8,847 nucleotides of DNA from an uncultured Candidatus Saccharibacteria bacterium (GCA_938036915.1 CALHVV010000055.1:1-8847), one strand, 5' to 3'. Shown: positions 1-6,397, counted from the first letter of the stretch. A program made the numbers and translations. The notes: generated from the letters alone by a model not told the origin.

Positions 1-2
1 AT

Positions 3-1100
3 CACTACAGCTTCGTGCAGACCCCGCACATCACCAAGGGTGGCCTGTATGAGACTTCCGGTCATCTGCATTGGTACAAGGATGGCATGTATCCGGCAAT
101 GCGCCTGGATGAGGAGAAGGACGAGAACGGCAACATCATCAAGCAGGGCTTCGATTACTACCTCAAGCCGATGAACTGCCCACACCACACGCAGATTTTT
201 GCCAGCCAACCACGGAGCTACCGCGATATGCCGGTGCGCTACCTCGAGACAACGACCGACTACCGCGACGAAAAAACTGGCGAGCTGGGCGGCTTGAGTC
301 GGGTGCGCTCACTGACGCAGGATGATAGCCATGTGTTTTGCCGGCCGGATCAGATCGAGCAGGAGATGAGTAATTTGCTGGCCTGCGCCGAGGAGCTGTA
401 CCACATTGTTGGGATGAAGCTGCGTGTCCGCCTGAGTTATCGCGATGAGGGTGAGGGCTACCTTGGGGCACCAGAATTGTGGCAATCGGCCCAGGCTCAG
501 CTCAAGGCGGCTGTGATGGCCAAGCAGCTAGATTACTTCGAGCAGGAGGGCGAAGCGGCCTTTTATGGGCCAAAGATCGACTTCATGGCGACGGATGCGA
601 TTGGCCGCGAGCACCAGGTAGCGACGGTGCAGCTCGACTTCGTCCAGCCCGAGCGCTTTGGCCTTGAATACACAGACGAAGCGGGTGAGATGGCTCGGCC
701 CGTGATGATTCATAGCGCGCTGCTGGGCTCGATTGAGCGCTTCCTGAGCGTCTTTATTGAGCACACCGCGGGGTGGTTCCCCTTCTGGATCGCGCCCGAG
801 CAAATTCGTATTCTCACCATTAACAACACCGTAGAAGACTATGTTGATGAAATCACATCGGTACTCAAAACAGTGGTACTGATGCGTCCTATAAAATACA
901 ACGATGTAAGATACACAACAGATACACGTAATGAATCGCTCGGTAAAAAGATCCGCGAAGCTACTGTTGTAAAAATTCCGGTGCAGATTATCGTTGGCCC
1001 ACGCGACAAAGCCAACCGCCAGGTAAGTGTGCGTACCCAGCAGGGCGAGACGACGGTGCCGCTGGATGAGCTAGCGGCGTACCTAGAGGGGCTAAGCTAA
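3..1100 (+). CDS. thrS: Threonine--tRNA ligase, C-terminal part (5' end outside window)
   Basis: Charges tRNA-Thr with threonine in the cytoplasm. The open frame runs in from the left edge, so the N-terminal TGS/editing region and motif 1 lie outside the window. Visible are class II motif 2 with the zinc cysteine (MNCPHHTQIF), the block RYLETTTDYRDE...GLSRVRSLTQDDSHVF carrying the second zinc ligand (His of DDSH), and motif 3 with the third zinc ligand in MIHSALLGSIERF. The anticodon-binding domain follows (WIAPEQIRIL to the end), with DTRNESLGKKIREA and KIPVQIIVG typical of the family. The segment encoding the start of the anticodon-binding domain (about 811-960) is far more AT-rich than the rest. 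The TAA stop shares its last A with the ATG of the next gene, implying coupled translation. The family assignment is secure. Confidence 0.97.
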   Translation, partial: HYSFVQTPHITKGGLYETSGHLHWYKDGMYPAMRLDEEKDENGNIIKQGFDYYLKPMNCPHHTQIFASQPRSYRDMPVRYLETTTDYRDEKTGELGGLSRVRSLTQDDSHVFCRPDQIEQEMSNLLACAEELYHIVGMKLRVRLSYRDEGEGYLGAPELWQSAQAQLKAAVMAKQLDYFEQEGEAAFYGPKIDFMATDAIGREHQVATVQLDFVQPERFGLEYTDEAGEMARPVMIHSALLGSIERFLSVFIEHTAGWFPFWIAPEQIRILTINNTVEDYVDEITSVLKTVVLMRPIKYNDVRYTTDTRNESLGKKIREATVVKIPVQIIVGPRDKANRQVSVRTQQGETTVPLDELAAYLEGLS

Positions 1101-1723
1101 TGCGCCGTCTGCGTATTGCTGTGGATGTCGACGACGTGCTGGCGGAGAATGCCGCTGGCATCGTCGCCTTTAGCAACCAGCGCTGGGGGACGAACCTGAC
1201 GGTCGATGACTACGATGAGCACTGGGCCAAGATGTGGCAGGTGGATAATGCCGAGGTGGAGCGTCGCACTGCCGAGATTGTGAGCACGAGCCTAAGCGCG
1301 GGCTATGGGCACATTGGCGGCGCGCTGGAGGTGCTAGAGCATTTGGCACAACACCATCATCTGATGATTGCAACGTCACGCTGCCTACAAGTAAAGGGTG
1401 ATACAATAGCTTGGATCGACGAGCATTTTCCAGGTATCTTTGCTAGCACGGCGGTTTATTTCTCGGGTATTTGGGATGAGTTAACTAATGATTCGCACCG
1501 TGCCACCAAGGCAGAGTTGATGACGCAAATCAACGCCGATGTGCTGATCGACGACCAGCTCAAGCACTGCCAAGCGGTGGCAGCACATGGCCGCAATGCG
1601 CTGCTCTTTGGCGATTATGCCTGGAACCAAGCCACAGTGCTGCCAGCTGGGGTGGTGCGCTGCACAAATTGGTACGATGTGGAGGTGGCAATTGAGCGAC
1701 TTGCCAGCGATGAGCCTGCGTGA
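1100..1723 (+). CDS. HAD-superfamily 5'(3')-nucleotidase-like phosphatase (NT5C/YqfW type)
   Basis: 207 residues with the four HAD motifs: motif I VDVDDVL (nucleophile Asp9, acid/base Asp11), motif II IATSR (Thr92/Ser93), the lysine of motif III at Lys137 (RATKAEL), and motif IV DVLIDDQ (Asp151/Asp152). The block LLFGDYAWN near residues 168-176 resembles the 'pWN' signature of the cytosolic 5'(3')-deoxyribonucleotidase / YqfW group. The likely role is dephosphorylation of nucleoside monophosphates or another small phosphate ester; the substrate cannot be read from the sequence. The ATG overlaps the thrS stop (TAATG), and a GAGGGG Shine-Dalgarno at 1086-1091 sits 8 nt upstream. The 3' end overlaps the next gene by 14 bp. 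No signal peptide. The HAD fold is certain; the exact nucleotidase assignment is probable. Confidence 0.85.
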   Translation: MRRLRIAVDVDDVLAENAAGIVAFSNQRWGTNLTVDDYDEHWAKMWQVDNAEVERRTAEIVSTSLSAGYGHIGGALEVLEHLAQHHHLMIATSRCLQVKGDTIAWIDEHFPGIFASTAVYFSGIWDELTNDSHRATKAELMTQINADVLIDDQLKHCQAVAAHGRNALLFGDYAWNQATVLPAGVVRCTNWYDVEVAIERLASDEPA

Positions 1724-2060
1724 TGCCGTCTACAAGCTGATGGCACAGCTGCCAGATGATACAGTGACGACCTATGGAGAGTCGGCGGCTTTTGCTGGTC
1801 TCCCATATGCTGCACGGCGAGTGGGGGAGATTGCCCACGGTGGGCCGGAGGAGCTGCCGTGGCATAGACTTGTTAATTGCAAGGGAGGCCTCGCGGTTGG
1901 CTTTCCGGGTGGGCAGGCAGTGCAGCGGCAACTGCTCGAGCACGATGGCATCCAGTGTGATGACTCGTACCGTGTGGTCGATTTTGCGCAGCGTCGCTGG
2001 CGGCCACTTGCTGCGTCACATAATAATCTGAAAGGTAGCTCGCATGCATACAAAAAATAA
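1710..2060 (+). CDS. Alkyltransferase-like (ATL) DNA-binding protein, MGMT domain without the active cysteine
   Basis: 116 residues, about the size of a free-standing MGMT C-terminal domain. Seen: VTTYGESAAFAGLPYAARRVG (residues 19-39), which includes the helix-turn-helix and the arginine-finger region, then LPWHRLVN (residues 49-56) and GGQAVQRQLLEHDGI. In O6-alkylguanine transferases the motif is PCHR with the acceptor Cys. Here it is PWHR, the hallmark of ATL proteins, which flip and bind O6-alkylguanine without repairing it and hand the lesion to nucleotide excision repair (known for the family). The start at 1710 was chosen because homology begins there. An in-frame ATG at 1677 would add 11 residues with no family match, and other upstream starts lie inside the HAD gene. 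No good Shine-Dalgarno is visible, so expression probably relies on coupling with the HAD gene (14 bp overlap). The 3' end overlaps miaA by 17 bp. Confidence 0.88.
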   Translation: MSLRDAVYKLMAQLPDDTVTTYGESAAFAGLPYAARRVGEIAHGGPEELPWHRLVNCKGGLAVGFPGGQAVQRQLLEHDGIQCDDSYRVVDFAQRRWRPLAASHNNLKGSSHAYKK

Positions 2061-2949
2061 CATACTACCTCTCGCATCCACCACTCTGCCACTCATCACC
2101 ATCGTTGGGCCAACCGCCAGTGGTAAGACCAGCCTGGCGATTCGCCTTGCGAGGCAGTACGGTGGTGAGATTATTTGCGCCGATTCGCGCACCATCTACA
2201 AGGGTATGGATATTGGCACTGCCAAGCCATCGCCGGATGAGCAAGCCCTCGTGCCACACTGGGGGCTGGACTTAGTAGAGCCGGGCCAGCGCTACACGGT
2301 CGTGGATTTTCAGCGCTATGCCAATCAGCAGATTGCGGCTATTCGCCAGCGTGGGCGCATCCCATTTCTTGTTGGTGGGACGGGCCTATATGTCGATGCG
2401 GTGTTGTATAAATTTCAATTTCCGACGGTGAACAAAAAGCTTATGCAGCAGCTACAGGGCTATTCTATAGAAACTTTGCACGAACATTGTCGAGTACACA
2501 ACATAGAATTACCCAATAATAAATACAACAAAAGGCATGTCATTAATACAATAGTGCGAGAAGGACAACAGTTACAGAGGTCAGAACGTGTTGACAAAAA
2601 TACCTATGTTGTAGGTATTGCAACGCCACGTGATGTGCTGCGTGAGCGCATTGCTGAGCGGACAGAGCAGCTTTTTGCGCATGGTGTTGTGCAAGAAGCG
2701 ACGGAATTAGCAGCCCAATACGGCTGGGATAGTGAAGCAATGACAGGGAATATCTACCCAATTATACATAAATTACAACAGGGCGAGTATGCGCTCGAGC
2801 AAGCCAAAGCGGCATTTTGCACAGCAGACTGGCGCCTGGCCAAGCGGCAGATGACCTGGCTGCGGCGCAACCCAGACATCATATGGCACAGCCTGGAGAA
2901 TGCCGAGACGTACCTTGGTGAGGTGCTCGCGCAAGCGCACCAGATGTGA
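2044..2949 (+). CDS. miaA: tRNA dimethylallyltransferase
   Basis: Transfers a dimethylallyl group to N6 of A37 in tRNAs reading U-starting codons. 301 residues, the usual size. Seen: P-loop GPTASGKT (22-29); the catalytic-Asp block ADSRTIYKGMDIGTAKP (46-62; the usual text is DSMQVY or similar); FLVGGTGLYVDAVL (108-121); and the C-terminal tRNA-binding block LAKRQMTWLRRN (265-276). The middle (about 128-190) is poorly conserved and AT-rich compared with the flanks. The family text corresponding to 'aIGYkE' is replaced by TGNIYPII (234-241). The ATG at 2044 has AAAGG at 2031-2035 with 8 nt spacing, and overlaps the ATL gene end by 17 bp. It is therefore probably cotranscribed with thrS, the HAD gene and the ATL gene. 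The assignment is firm; whether the divergent insertion changes tRNA choice is unknown. Confidence 0.95.
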   Translation: MHTKNNILPLASTTLPLITIVGPTASGKTSLAIRLARQYGGEIICADSRTIYKGMDIGTAKPSPDEQALVPHWGLDLVEPGQRYTVVDFQRYANQQIAAIRQRGRIPFLVGGTGLYVDAVLYKFQFPTVNKKLMQQLQGYSIETLHEHCRVHNIELPNNKYNKRHVINTIVREGQQLQRSERVDKNTYVVGIATPRDVLRERIAERTEQLFAHGVVQEATELAAQYGWDSEAMTGNIYPIIHKLQQGEYALEQAKAAFCTADWRLAKRQMTWLRRNPDIIWHSLENAETYLGEVLAQAHQM

Positions 2950-2975
2950 TACCATAAATCTAGTTGGTGACCGTA

Positions 2976-3587
2976 ATGATAGATGCACTGTTTGGATCAA
3001 AAACTCGTGTGAAGTTGCTCCACCTTTTCTTAAACAATCCAGGAAAGGCATTTTATGTGCGCGAGATTACGCGGCTGATTAATGAGCAAATTAATTCGGT
3101 GCGCCGCGAGCTGCTCAATATGCTGGAGGTGGGGATCATTACGAGCGACAGCGTAGATAACAAATTGTACTACGAAGTAAACCAGCAGTACGAATATTAC
3201 CCACCACTGCGCGTCATCTTTGCTGATCAAAAAATCGCTCCAGCCAAGAATAAGTCGGGCTACCGGCCCGCTTGGCAAGATGCGATTATGCAGCTGCCGC
3301 GCCTGCGTGTGGCGATTGCGGCGGGGGCCCTAGTGAAGGGCTCGGCCAGTACGATCGACCTGCTGCTGGTGGGTAACCTCTCGGCTGCCAAGGTGCGCAG
3401 CGTGGTGGCAGTTATCGAGCGGCAGGAGGGGCGCGAGCTGACCTATAGCATCCTGAGCTACGACGAGTTCTACTACCGGCTGAGCGTGCGCGACCGCTTC
3501 ATTACTACCATTCTGACCAACAAGCATACCGTATTGGTAGACGTTGATAATATATTAAAAGAAGACGAAGGAGAGAATCATGCTTGA
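2976..3587 (+). CDS. Winged-helix DNA-binding protein with degenerate nucleotidyltransferase-like domain
   Basis: 203 residues from the ATG at 2976. GGTGA at 2966-2970 is the best ribosome-binding site; in-frame TTG 2964 and GTG 2967 are alternatives. Residues 1-75 look like a winged helix: FGSKTRVKLLHLFLNN, YVREITRLINEQINSVRRELLNMLEVGII (recognition helix about 38-50), then a YYEVN wing. Residues 108-193 resemble a minimal nucleotidyltransferase (MNT/Pol-beta-like) fold: VKGSASTIDLLLVGN, EGRELTYSILSYDEFYYRL, FITTIL, HTVLVD. In active members the core is GS...SDIDLLVVG with two metal-binding aspartates; here it reads STIDL, so the first Asp is Thr and catalysis is unlikely. Such HTH-NT fusions are usually annotated as transcriptional regulators. 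Its target is not evident. It overlaps the next gene by 8 bp. A possible extended -10 (TGATACCAT, 2947-2955) precedes it, weakly supported. Confidence 0.75.
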   Translation: MIDALFGSKTRVKLLHLFLNNPGKAFYVREITRLINEQINSVRRELLNMLEVGIITSDSVDNKLYYEVNQQYEYYPPLRVIFADQKIAPAKNKSGYRPAWQDAIMQLPRLRVAIAAGALVKGSASTIDLLLVGNLSAAKVRSVVAVIERQEGRELTYSILSYDEFYYRLSVRDRFITTILTNKHTVLVDVDNILKEDEGENHA

Positions 3588-4215
3588 TATCGAATACAAA
3601 GGCGGCAACACAGTCATCATTGCGACGAAGAAAACCACGCTTGCAGTTGACCCCAAGCTATCGCTGCTCGGCCTGAAGGACGCCAAGACGAAGGACGCAG
3701 TAGAGCTTGCAACCGAAGAACGCTTTGCGGTGGCTAACCCCGAGGCGCGCCTTATCATCGACCAGCCTGGCGAGTATGAGGTGGGTGACTACACCATTCG
3801 CGGCATTGCAGCCACGCGCCACATCGACACGCCAGAGAGTGAGCAACTCTCGACGGTGTATCGCATTGAGTGTGGTGATATTCGCATTGCGGTGATTGGT
3901 AATATCGCGCCAGAGCTGACTGACGCGCAGCTCGAGGCGCTGGGGGTGATCGACATCGTCGTTATTCCGGTGGGTGGCTATGGCTACACGCTGGATGCGA
4001 CAAGTGCCGCCGCCATTATTCGCAAGATCGAGCCACGGGTGGTGGTGCCCGTCCACTATGCCGATAGTGCGTTGCATTACGAAGTACCGCAAGACACAGT
4101 GGAGGTCTTTGAGAAGGAGCTCGGTGCACCAGTCGAGCAAAAACCCAAACTCAAGATCAAAACAGCGAGTAACCTGCCCGAAGTGCTGACGGTGTTTGAG
4201 TTAGCTCGAAGCTAG
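3580..4215 (+). CDS. MBL-fold protein of the UlaG/COG2220-like group, metal site degenerate
   Basis: 211 residues. An AAGGAG Shine-Dalgarno (3568-3573) precedes the ATG by 6 nt, and the start overlaps the upstream stop by 8 bp. The fold is recognisable from VIIATKKTTLAVDPK (strands 1-2), IIDQPGEYEVGDYTIRGIAA (59-78), VYRIECGDIRIAVIGN (93-108), LGVIDIVVIPVGGYGYTLDATSAAAIIRKI (121-150) and PRVVVPVHY (152-160), all typical of small Zn-dependent hydrolases annotated as L-ascorbate-6-phosphate-lactonase-like. The zinc motif HxHxDH that should lie around residues 45-55 is absent (ATEERFAVANP). The later 'HLGDLG' block reads AVIGNIAP, so its His and Asp are gone; only the last His (VHY) remains. It is therefore probably a non-catalytic relic or a binding protein. 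No signal peptide. Cotranscription with the winged-helix gene suggests a shared role. A terminator follows directly. Confidence 0.8.
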   Translation: MLDIEYKGGNTVIIATKKTTLAVDPKLSLLGLKDAKTKDAVELATEERFAVANPEARLIIDQPGEYEVGDYTIRGIAATRHIDTPESEQLSTVYRIECGDIRIAVIGNIAPELTDAQLEALGVIDIVVIPVGGYGYTLDATSAAAIIRKIEPRVVVPVHYADSALHYEVPQDTVEVFEKELGAPVEQKPKLKIKTASNLPEVLTVFELARS

Positions 4216-4235
4216 GATTCATATACCCCAAGCGC

Positions 4236-4265
4236 AACCAGCCTCATAGAAGAGGCTGGTTTTTT
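4236..4265 (+). terminator. Intrinsic terminator after the MBL-fold gene
   Basis: Perfect 10-bp stem AACCAGCCTC / GAGGCTGGTT with a 6-nt loop (4246-4251), running straight into a T6 tract. It closes the long plus-strand gene run and separates it from the MFS/ArsR unit. Confidence 0.93.
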
Positions 4266-4453
4266 ATGATATATCTTTACTCCGTTTTTCTCGCTGCTTT
4301 ATCTGATGGAATATGAATATTAGTTGTAGTCGGCACGAGTGTTGGTGGGTTGATGGGCAAGATCAGTCCCTATAGTTTTCTCAAGAAATGAGTGCGAGAC
4401 AGTGATGAGGATTGTGAGATTCATAGTGAAATCATTGTCATAATGTGGTCGAT

Positions 4454-4482
4454 TTGACACAACACACTAAATTCGATACACT
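4454..4482 (+). promoter_or_regulatory. Sigma70-type promoter of the MFS/ArsR operon
   Basis: A consensus -35 TTGACA (4454-4459) and a -10 TACACT (4477-4482; 4 of 6 consensus bases) are separated by exactly 17 bp. The start would be near 4489, giving a leader of about 43 nt to the ATG at 4532. The -10 lies inside operator 1, so repressor binding there would exclude RNA polymerase. Nothing else was recognised between the terminator at 4265 and this promoter. Confidence 0.8.
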
Positions 4483-4487
4483 TCGAA
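4472..4487 (+). promoter_or_regulatory. Operator 1, 16-bp palindrome over the -10 box
   Basis: TTCGATACACTTCGAA: 6-bp half-sites around a 4-bp spacer, with one mismatch in the dyad. It shares its layout with operator 2 (TTCGAT-N4-WTCGAA), centre-to-centre 29 bp. It is the likely binding site of the ArsR-family protein encoded at the operon's end (inference). Confidence 0.72.
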
Positions 4488-4500
4488 ATATTACTATTAT

Positions 4501-4516
4501 TTCGATTTATATCGAA
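4501..4516 (+). promoter_or_regulatory. Operator 2, perfect 16-bp palindrome in the 5' leader
   Basis: TTCGATTTATATCGAA: perfect 6-bp arms with a 4-bp spacer, downstream of the predicted transcription start and just before the Shine-Dalgarno. It could act as a roadblock or allow cooperative binding with operator 1. Confidence 0.72.
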
Positions 4517-4531
4517 GAAAGGAACGGTTTT

Positions 4532-5707
4532 ATGGAACAACAATCAACCACGCCGTGGGGTAAGATTGCGGTGCTAGCGCTGGGAGCCTTTGTCATTGGA
4601 GCGGATGGCTTCATGCTGGCAGCGGTATTGCCACAGGTGGCACAGCAGCTGGGAGTGTCGCTGGGGCAGACTGGCCTCTTGGTGACGGTGTTTGCGTGGG
4701 TGTATGCACTGGCGGCACCATTGTGTGGCATGGTGATGGGGCGGCGCAATCGGCGGTCGACCTTGGTGCTAGCACTGGCGATATTTGCAATTGGTAATGG
4801 AGTGGCAGCGCTTGCGTCGTCATTTGTATGGATGATGGTGGCTCGAGTGATGGCAGCCTTGGGCTCAGCCATGATGATGCCAACGGCGATGGCTTTGGCA
4901 ACTAGCCTTGCCCCAGTCAAGCATCGTGGCAAGGCAATCTCCGTCGTTACAACAGGCATGACGATGGCAACGGTGCTCGCTGTGCCGCTGGGCTCGGTTA
5001 TGGGGGAGCGCTATGGCTACCACGCGCTGTTTTGGGCAATGGCGGTGGCTGCGGTGCTGGTGTTATGTGGCATCATACTGGGCATTCGGGCGCGTGAGGC
5101 GCAGCCAGCGCAGCAGGTGCCAACCGTTCGGGCATTGGTGGCGGGCCTGGCTAATCGTCAGGTTGCACTGACATTATTGATAACAGTAGTGATATTTGTA
5201 GCTGGCACCAGCGTGATTTCATATCTGAGTGCAGTAGTACAGCAGGCAGGTCTGCACGAACACTTTAGCTGGATTTTGCTCATCTTTGGTGTGGGCTCAC
5301 TCCTGGGTGGTGTGCTGGGCGGCTGGCTGACCGATCGTTTTGCCCACATTTGGCTGGCCCGCTGGGCAATGCTTGCCTTTGCGTTGGCGCTTGCTTTGCT
5401 TGGTGTGGCGGCTGGGATGCCAGGTGTGCTTGGTATCGTTGGTGGCAGTGTACTATTATGGACGGCTAGTGCTTGGATTGCCACGATTGCTCAGCAATAT
5501 CGCATCATTGCGCTTGCTCCAGAACGGGCTCAGCTGAATCTTTCACTCAATTCATCCAGTATTTACATTGGTCAAGGCTTTGGTGGTATGCTAGGCAGTG
5601 CGATTATTAGTAGCCAGCCAGCGCAGGCGATTCCGTTCATAGCGGCCAGCGTAGTAGTGCTTGCCTTGGCAATGACCAGCAGGTATGAGACAATACAAAG
5701 GAAATGA
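4532..5707 (+). CDS. MFS efflux transporter, DHA1/AraJ-like, 12 membrane helices
   Basis: 391 residues from the ATG at 4532, which has AAAGGAA (4518-4524) 7 nt upstream. An earlier in-frame GTG/ATG region around 4445 would place the promoter and both operators inside the gene, so it was rejected. Twelve hydrophobic segments can be traced. Helix 1 carries ALGAFVIGADGFMLAAVLP, and the loop 2-3 MFS motif A is GMVMGRRNRRSTL. Helix 5 has GMTMATVLAVPLGSVMGE, a form of the antiporter motif C, and the C-terminal half has NLSLNSSSIYIGQGFGGMLG, characteristic of the AraJ/YdhP-type drug and sugar efflux group. It probably exports a small toxic or signalling molecule using the proton gradient at the cytoplasmic membrane; the substrate cannot be predicted. 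It overlaps the repressor gene by 4 bp (ATGA). The two operators imply induction by a ligand sensed by that repressor. Confidence 0.9.
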   Translation: MEQQSTTPWGKIAVLALGAFVIGADGFMLAAVLPQVAQQLGVSLGQTGLLVTVFAWVYALAAPLCGMVMGRRNRRSTLVLALAIFAIGNGVAALASSFVWMMVARVMAALGSAMMMPTAMALATSLAPVKHRGKAISVVTTGMTMATVLAVPLGSVMGERYGYHALFWAMAVAAVLVLCGIILGIRAREAQPAQQVPTVRALVAGLANRQVALTLLITVVIFVAGTSVISYLSAVVQQAGLHEHFSWILLIFGVGSLLGGVLGGWLTDRFAHIWLARWAMLAFALALALLGVAAGMPGVLGIVGGSVLLWTASAWIATIAQQYRIIALAPERAQLNLSLNSSSIYIGQGFGGMLGSAIISSQPAQAIPFIAASVVVLALAMTSRYETIQRK

Positions 5708-6009
5708 CATCCCAACAAAACACCCCAACTGACGCACTCGCACCAGAACATGTCTTTGCCGCCCTGTCCGATCCGCTGCGGCTGCGGATTGTCCGCCGCT
5801 TGGCTGCGGAGGGGCGACTGGGCTGCAGCCAGATTGATCATAATCTCTCACTCTCGACTGTCTCGCACCACTGCAAAGTCCTGCGCGAAGCAGGCATTGT
5901 CACGAGCGAAGCGGTTGGTACCCAGCGTGTGTTGGTGCTGCGGCCGGAGTTTGCTCAGCAGTTCGCTGGCGTGCTCGCGACAATTGCTGAGTTAGATAAA
6001 GCGAAGTAA
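5704..6009 (+). CDS. ArsR-family winged-helix repressor, likely regulator of the MFS gene
   Basis: 101 residues. Seen: VFAALSDPLRLRIVRRLAAEG (17-37), the helix-turn-helix IDHNLSLSTVSHHCKVLREAGIVTSE (44-69; recognition helix about 51-62), and a wing with GTQRVLVLRPEF. This is the classic ArsR layout. The metal-binding ELCVCDL signature is missing. Cysteines occur only at 41 (LGCSQ) and 57 (SHHCKVL), so sensing of thiol-reactive compounds or an organic ligand is possible, but this is speculative. The ATG overlaps the transporter stop by 4 bp. The purine-rich AAAGGA (5697-5702) is too close for ideal spacing, so translation is probably coupled. It is expected to bind the two TTCGAT-N4-WTCGAA palindromes upstream of the transporter, giving autoregulation. 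Confidence 0.9.
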   Translation: MTSQQNTPTDALAPEHVFAALSDPLRLRIVRRLAAEGRLGCSQIDHNLSLSTVSHHCKVLREAGIVTSEAVGTQRVLVLRPEFAQQFAGVLATIAELDKAK

Positions 6010-6019
6010 TTAATTACCA

Positions 6020-6046
6020 AAATATCCCCTTATGCAGGGGATATTT
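6020..6046. terminator. Bidirectional hairpin between arsR and rpmB
   Basis: Perfect 10-bp stem AAATATCCCC / GGGGATATTT with a 7-nt loop, lying between two convergent genes. The A- and T-rich stem ends give short U runs in both directions (plus: ATATTTA; minus: ATATTTTGG). It is a weak-tailed but well-placed terminator for both. Confidence 0.72.
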
Positions 6047-6070
6047 ACAGTTATCGTTTGCTCTGGGCAA

Positions 6071-6295
6071 CTACGCCGCAGCTTTGGCCTTTGTCTTGGC
6101 GCTGGTGAGCAGGCCTTTCTTCTTGAGGGTACGGATCGCCTTGGTTGAGAGAACCATGGTGACCTTTTGCCCATTTACAACGAAGGTCTTTTTCTGAAGG
6201 TTTGGTTTGAAGACTCGCTTGGTGCGTCGCAACGAGAAGCTCACATTGTTGCCGAATTGCTTACCCTTGCCAGTCAGTTCACATCGTGCTGCCAT
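6071..6295 (-). CDS. rpmB: 50S ribosomal protein bL28
   Basis: 74 residues beginning MAARCELTGKGKQFGNNVS, with the bL28 signatures CxxTGKG, GNNVSxSxRRTKRxFxPNLQ, FVVNGQKVTMVLSTKAIRTLKKKG and a lysine/alanine-rich tail. It is a structural protein of the large subunit. The ATG at 6295 is chosen because homology starts there; the in-frame GTG at 6316 would add seven residues lying in the AT-rich leader. The Shine-Dalgarno is weak (GGAATAAG upstream). It is transcribed on the minus strand from the promoter at 6339-6367 and appears to be a single-gene unit ending at the 6020-6046 hairpin. Confidence 0.96.
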   Translation of the reverse strand: MAARCELTGKGKQFGNNVSFSLRRTKRVFKPNLQKKTFVVNGQKVTMVLSTKAIRTLKKKGLLTSAKTKAKAAA

Positions 6296-6338
6296 ATTCT
6301 TATTCCACTTATTCACTTATATTATTACAATCTGTATT

Positions 6339-6367
6339 AGTATACGCTGCCAAGGAGGCAATGTCAA
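6339..6367 (-). promoter_or_regulatory. Near-consensus sigma70 promoter for rpmB
   Basis: On the minus strand, -35 TTGACA (6367 down to 6362) and -10 TATACT (6344 down to 6339) are separated by 17 bp. The start is predicted near 6332, leaving a leader of about 37 nt before the rpmB ATG. It is one of the strongest promoters in the window, as expected for a ribosomal protein gene. Confidence 0.85.
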
Positions 6368-6382
6368 GGTGGGTAGGCAATG

Positions 6383-6391
6383 TGGTACAAT
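6383..6391 (+). promoter_or_regulatory. Extended -10 promoter for the M50B protease gene
   Basis: TGGTACAAT: a TGn extension followed by TACAAT (6386-6391). No good -35 is visible at 17 bp. The usual 7-nt offset puts the transcription start at about 6398, which is the A of an in-frame ATG. This suggests a leaderless message. Confidence 0.5.
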
Positions 6392-6397
6392 AAAGAA

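Noticed and set aside
1587..1709. Upstream extension of the ATL gene to starts at 1587 or 1677
   Set aside because: The added residues lie within the HAD gene, match no MGMT-family sequence, and homology begins at the ATG at 1710.
4266..4453. Possible small gene or RNA between the terminator and the MFS promoter
   Set aside because: No ribosome-binding site with an open frame and no strong inverted repeat were seen.
4445..4531. 29-residue N-terminal extension of the MFS gene
   Set aside because: It would translate the promoter and both operators; the ATG at 4532 has a good Shine-Dalgarno and directly precedes the first membrane helix.
6361..6393. Ten-residue open frame after an AAGGAGG at 6352-6358
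   Set aside because: The Shine-Dalgarno is only 2 nt from the ATG, the frame overlaps the rpmB promoter, and nothing suggests it is transcribed on the plus strand from there.
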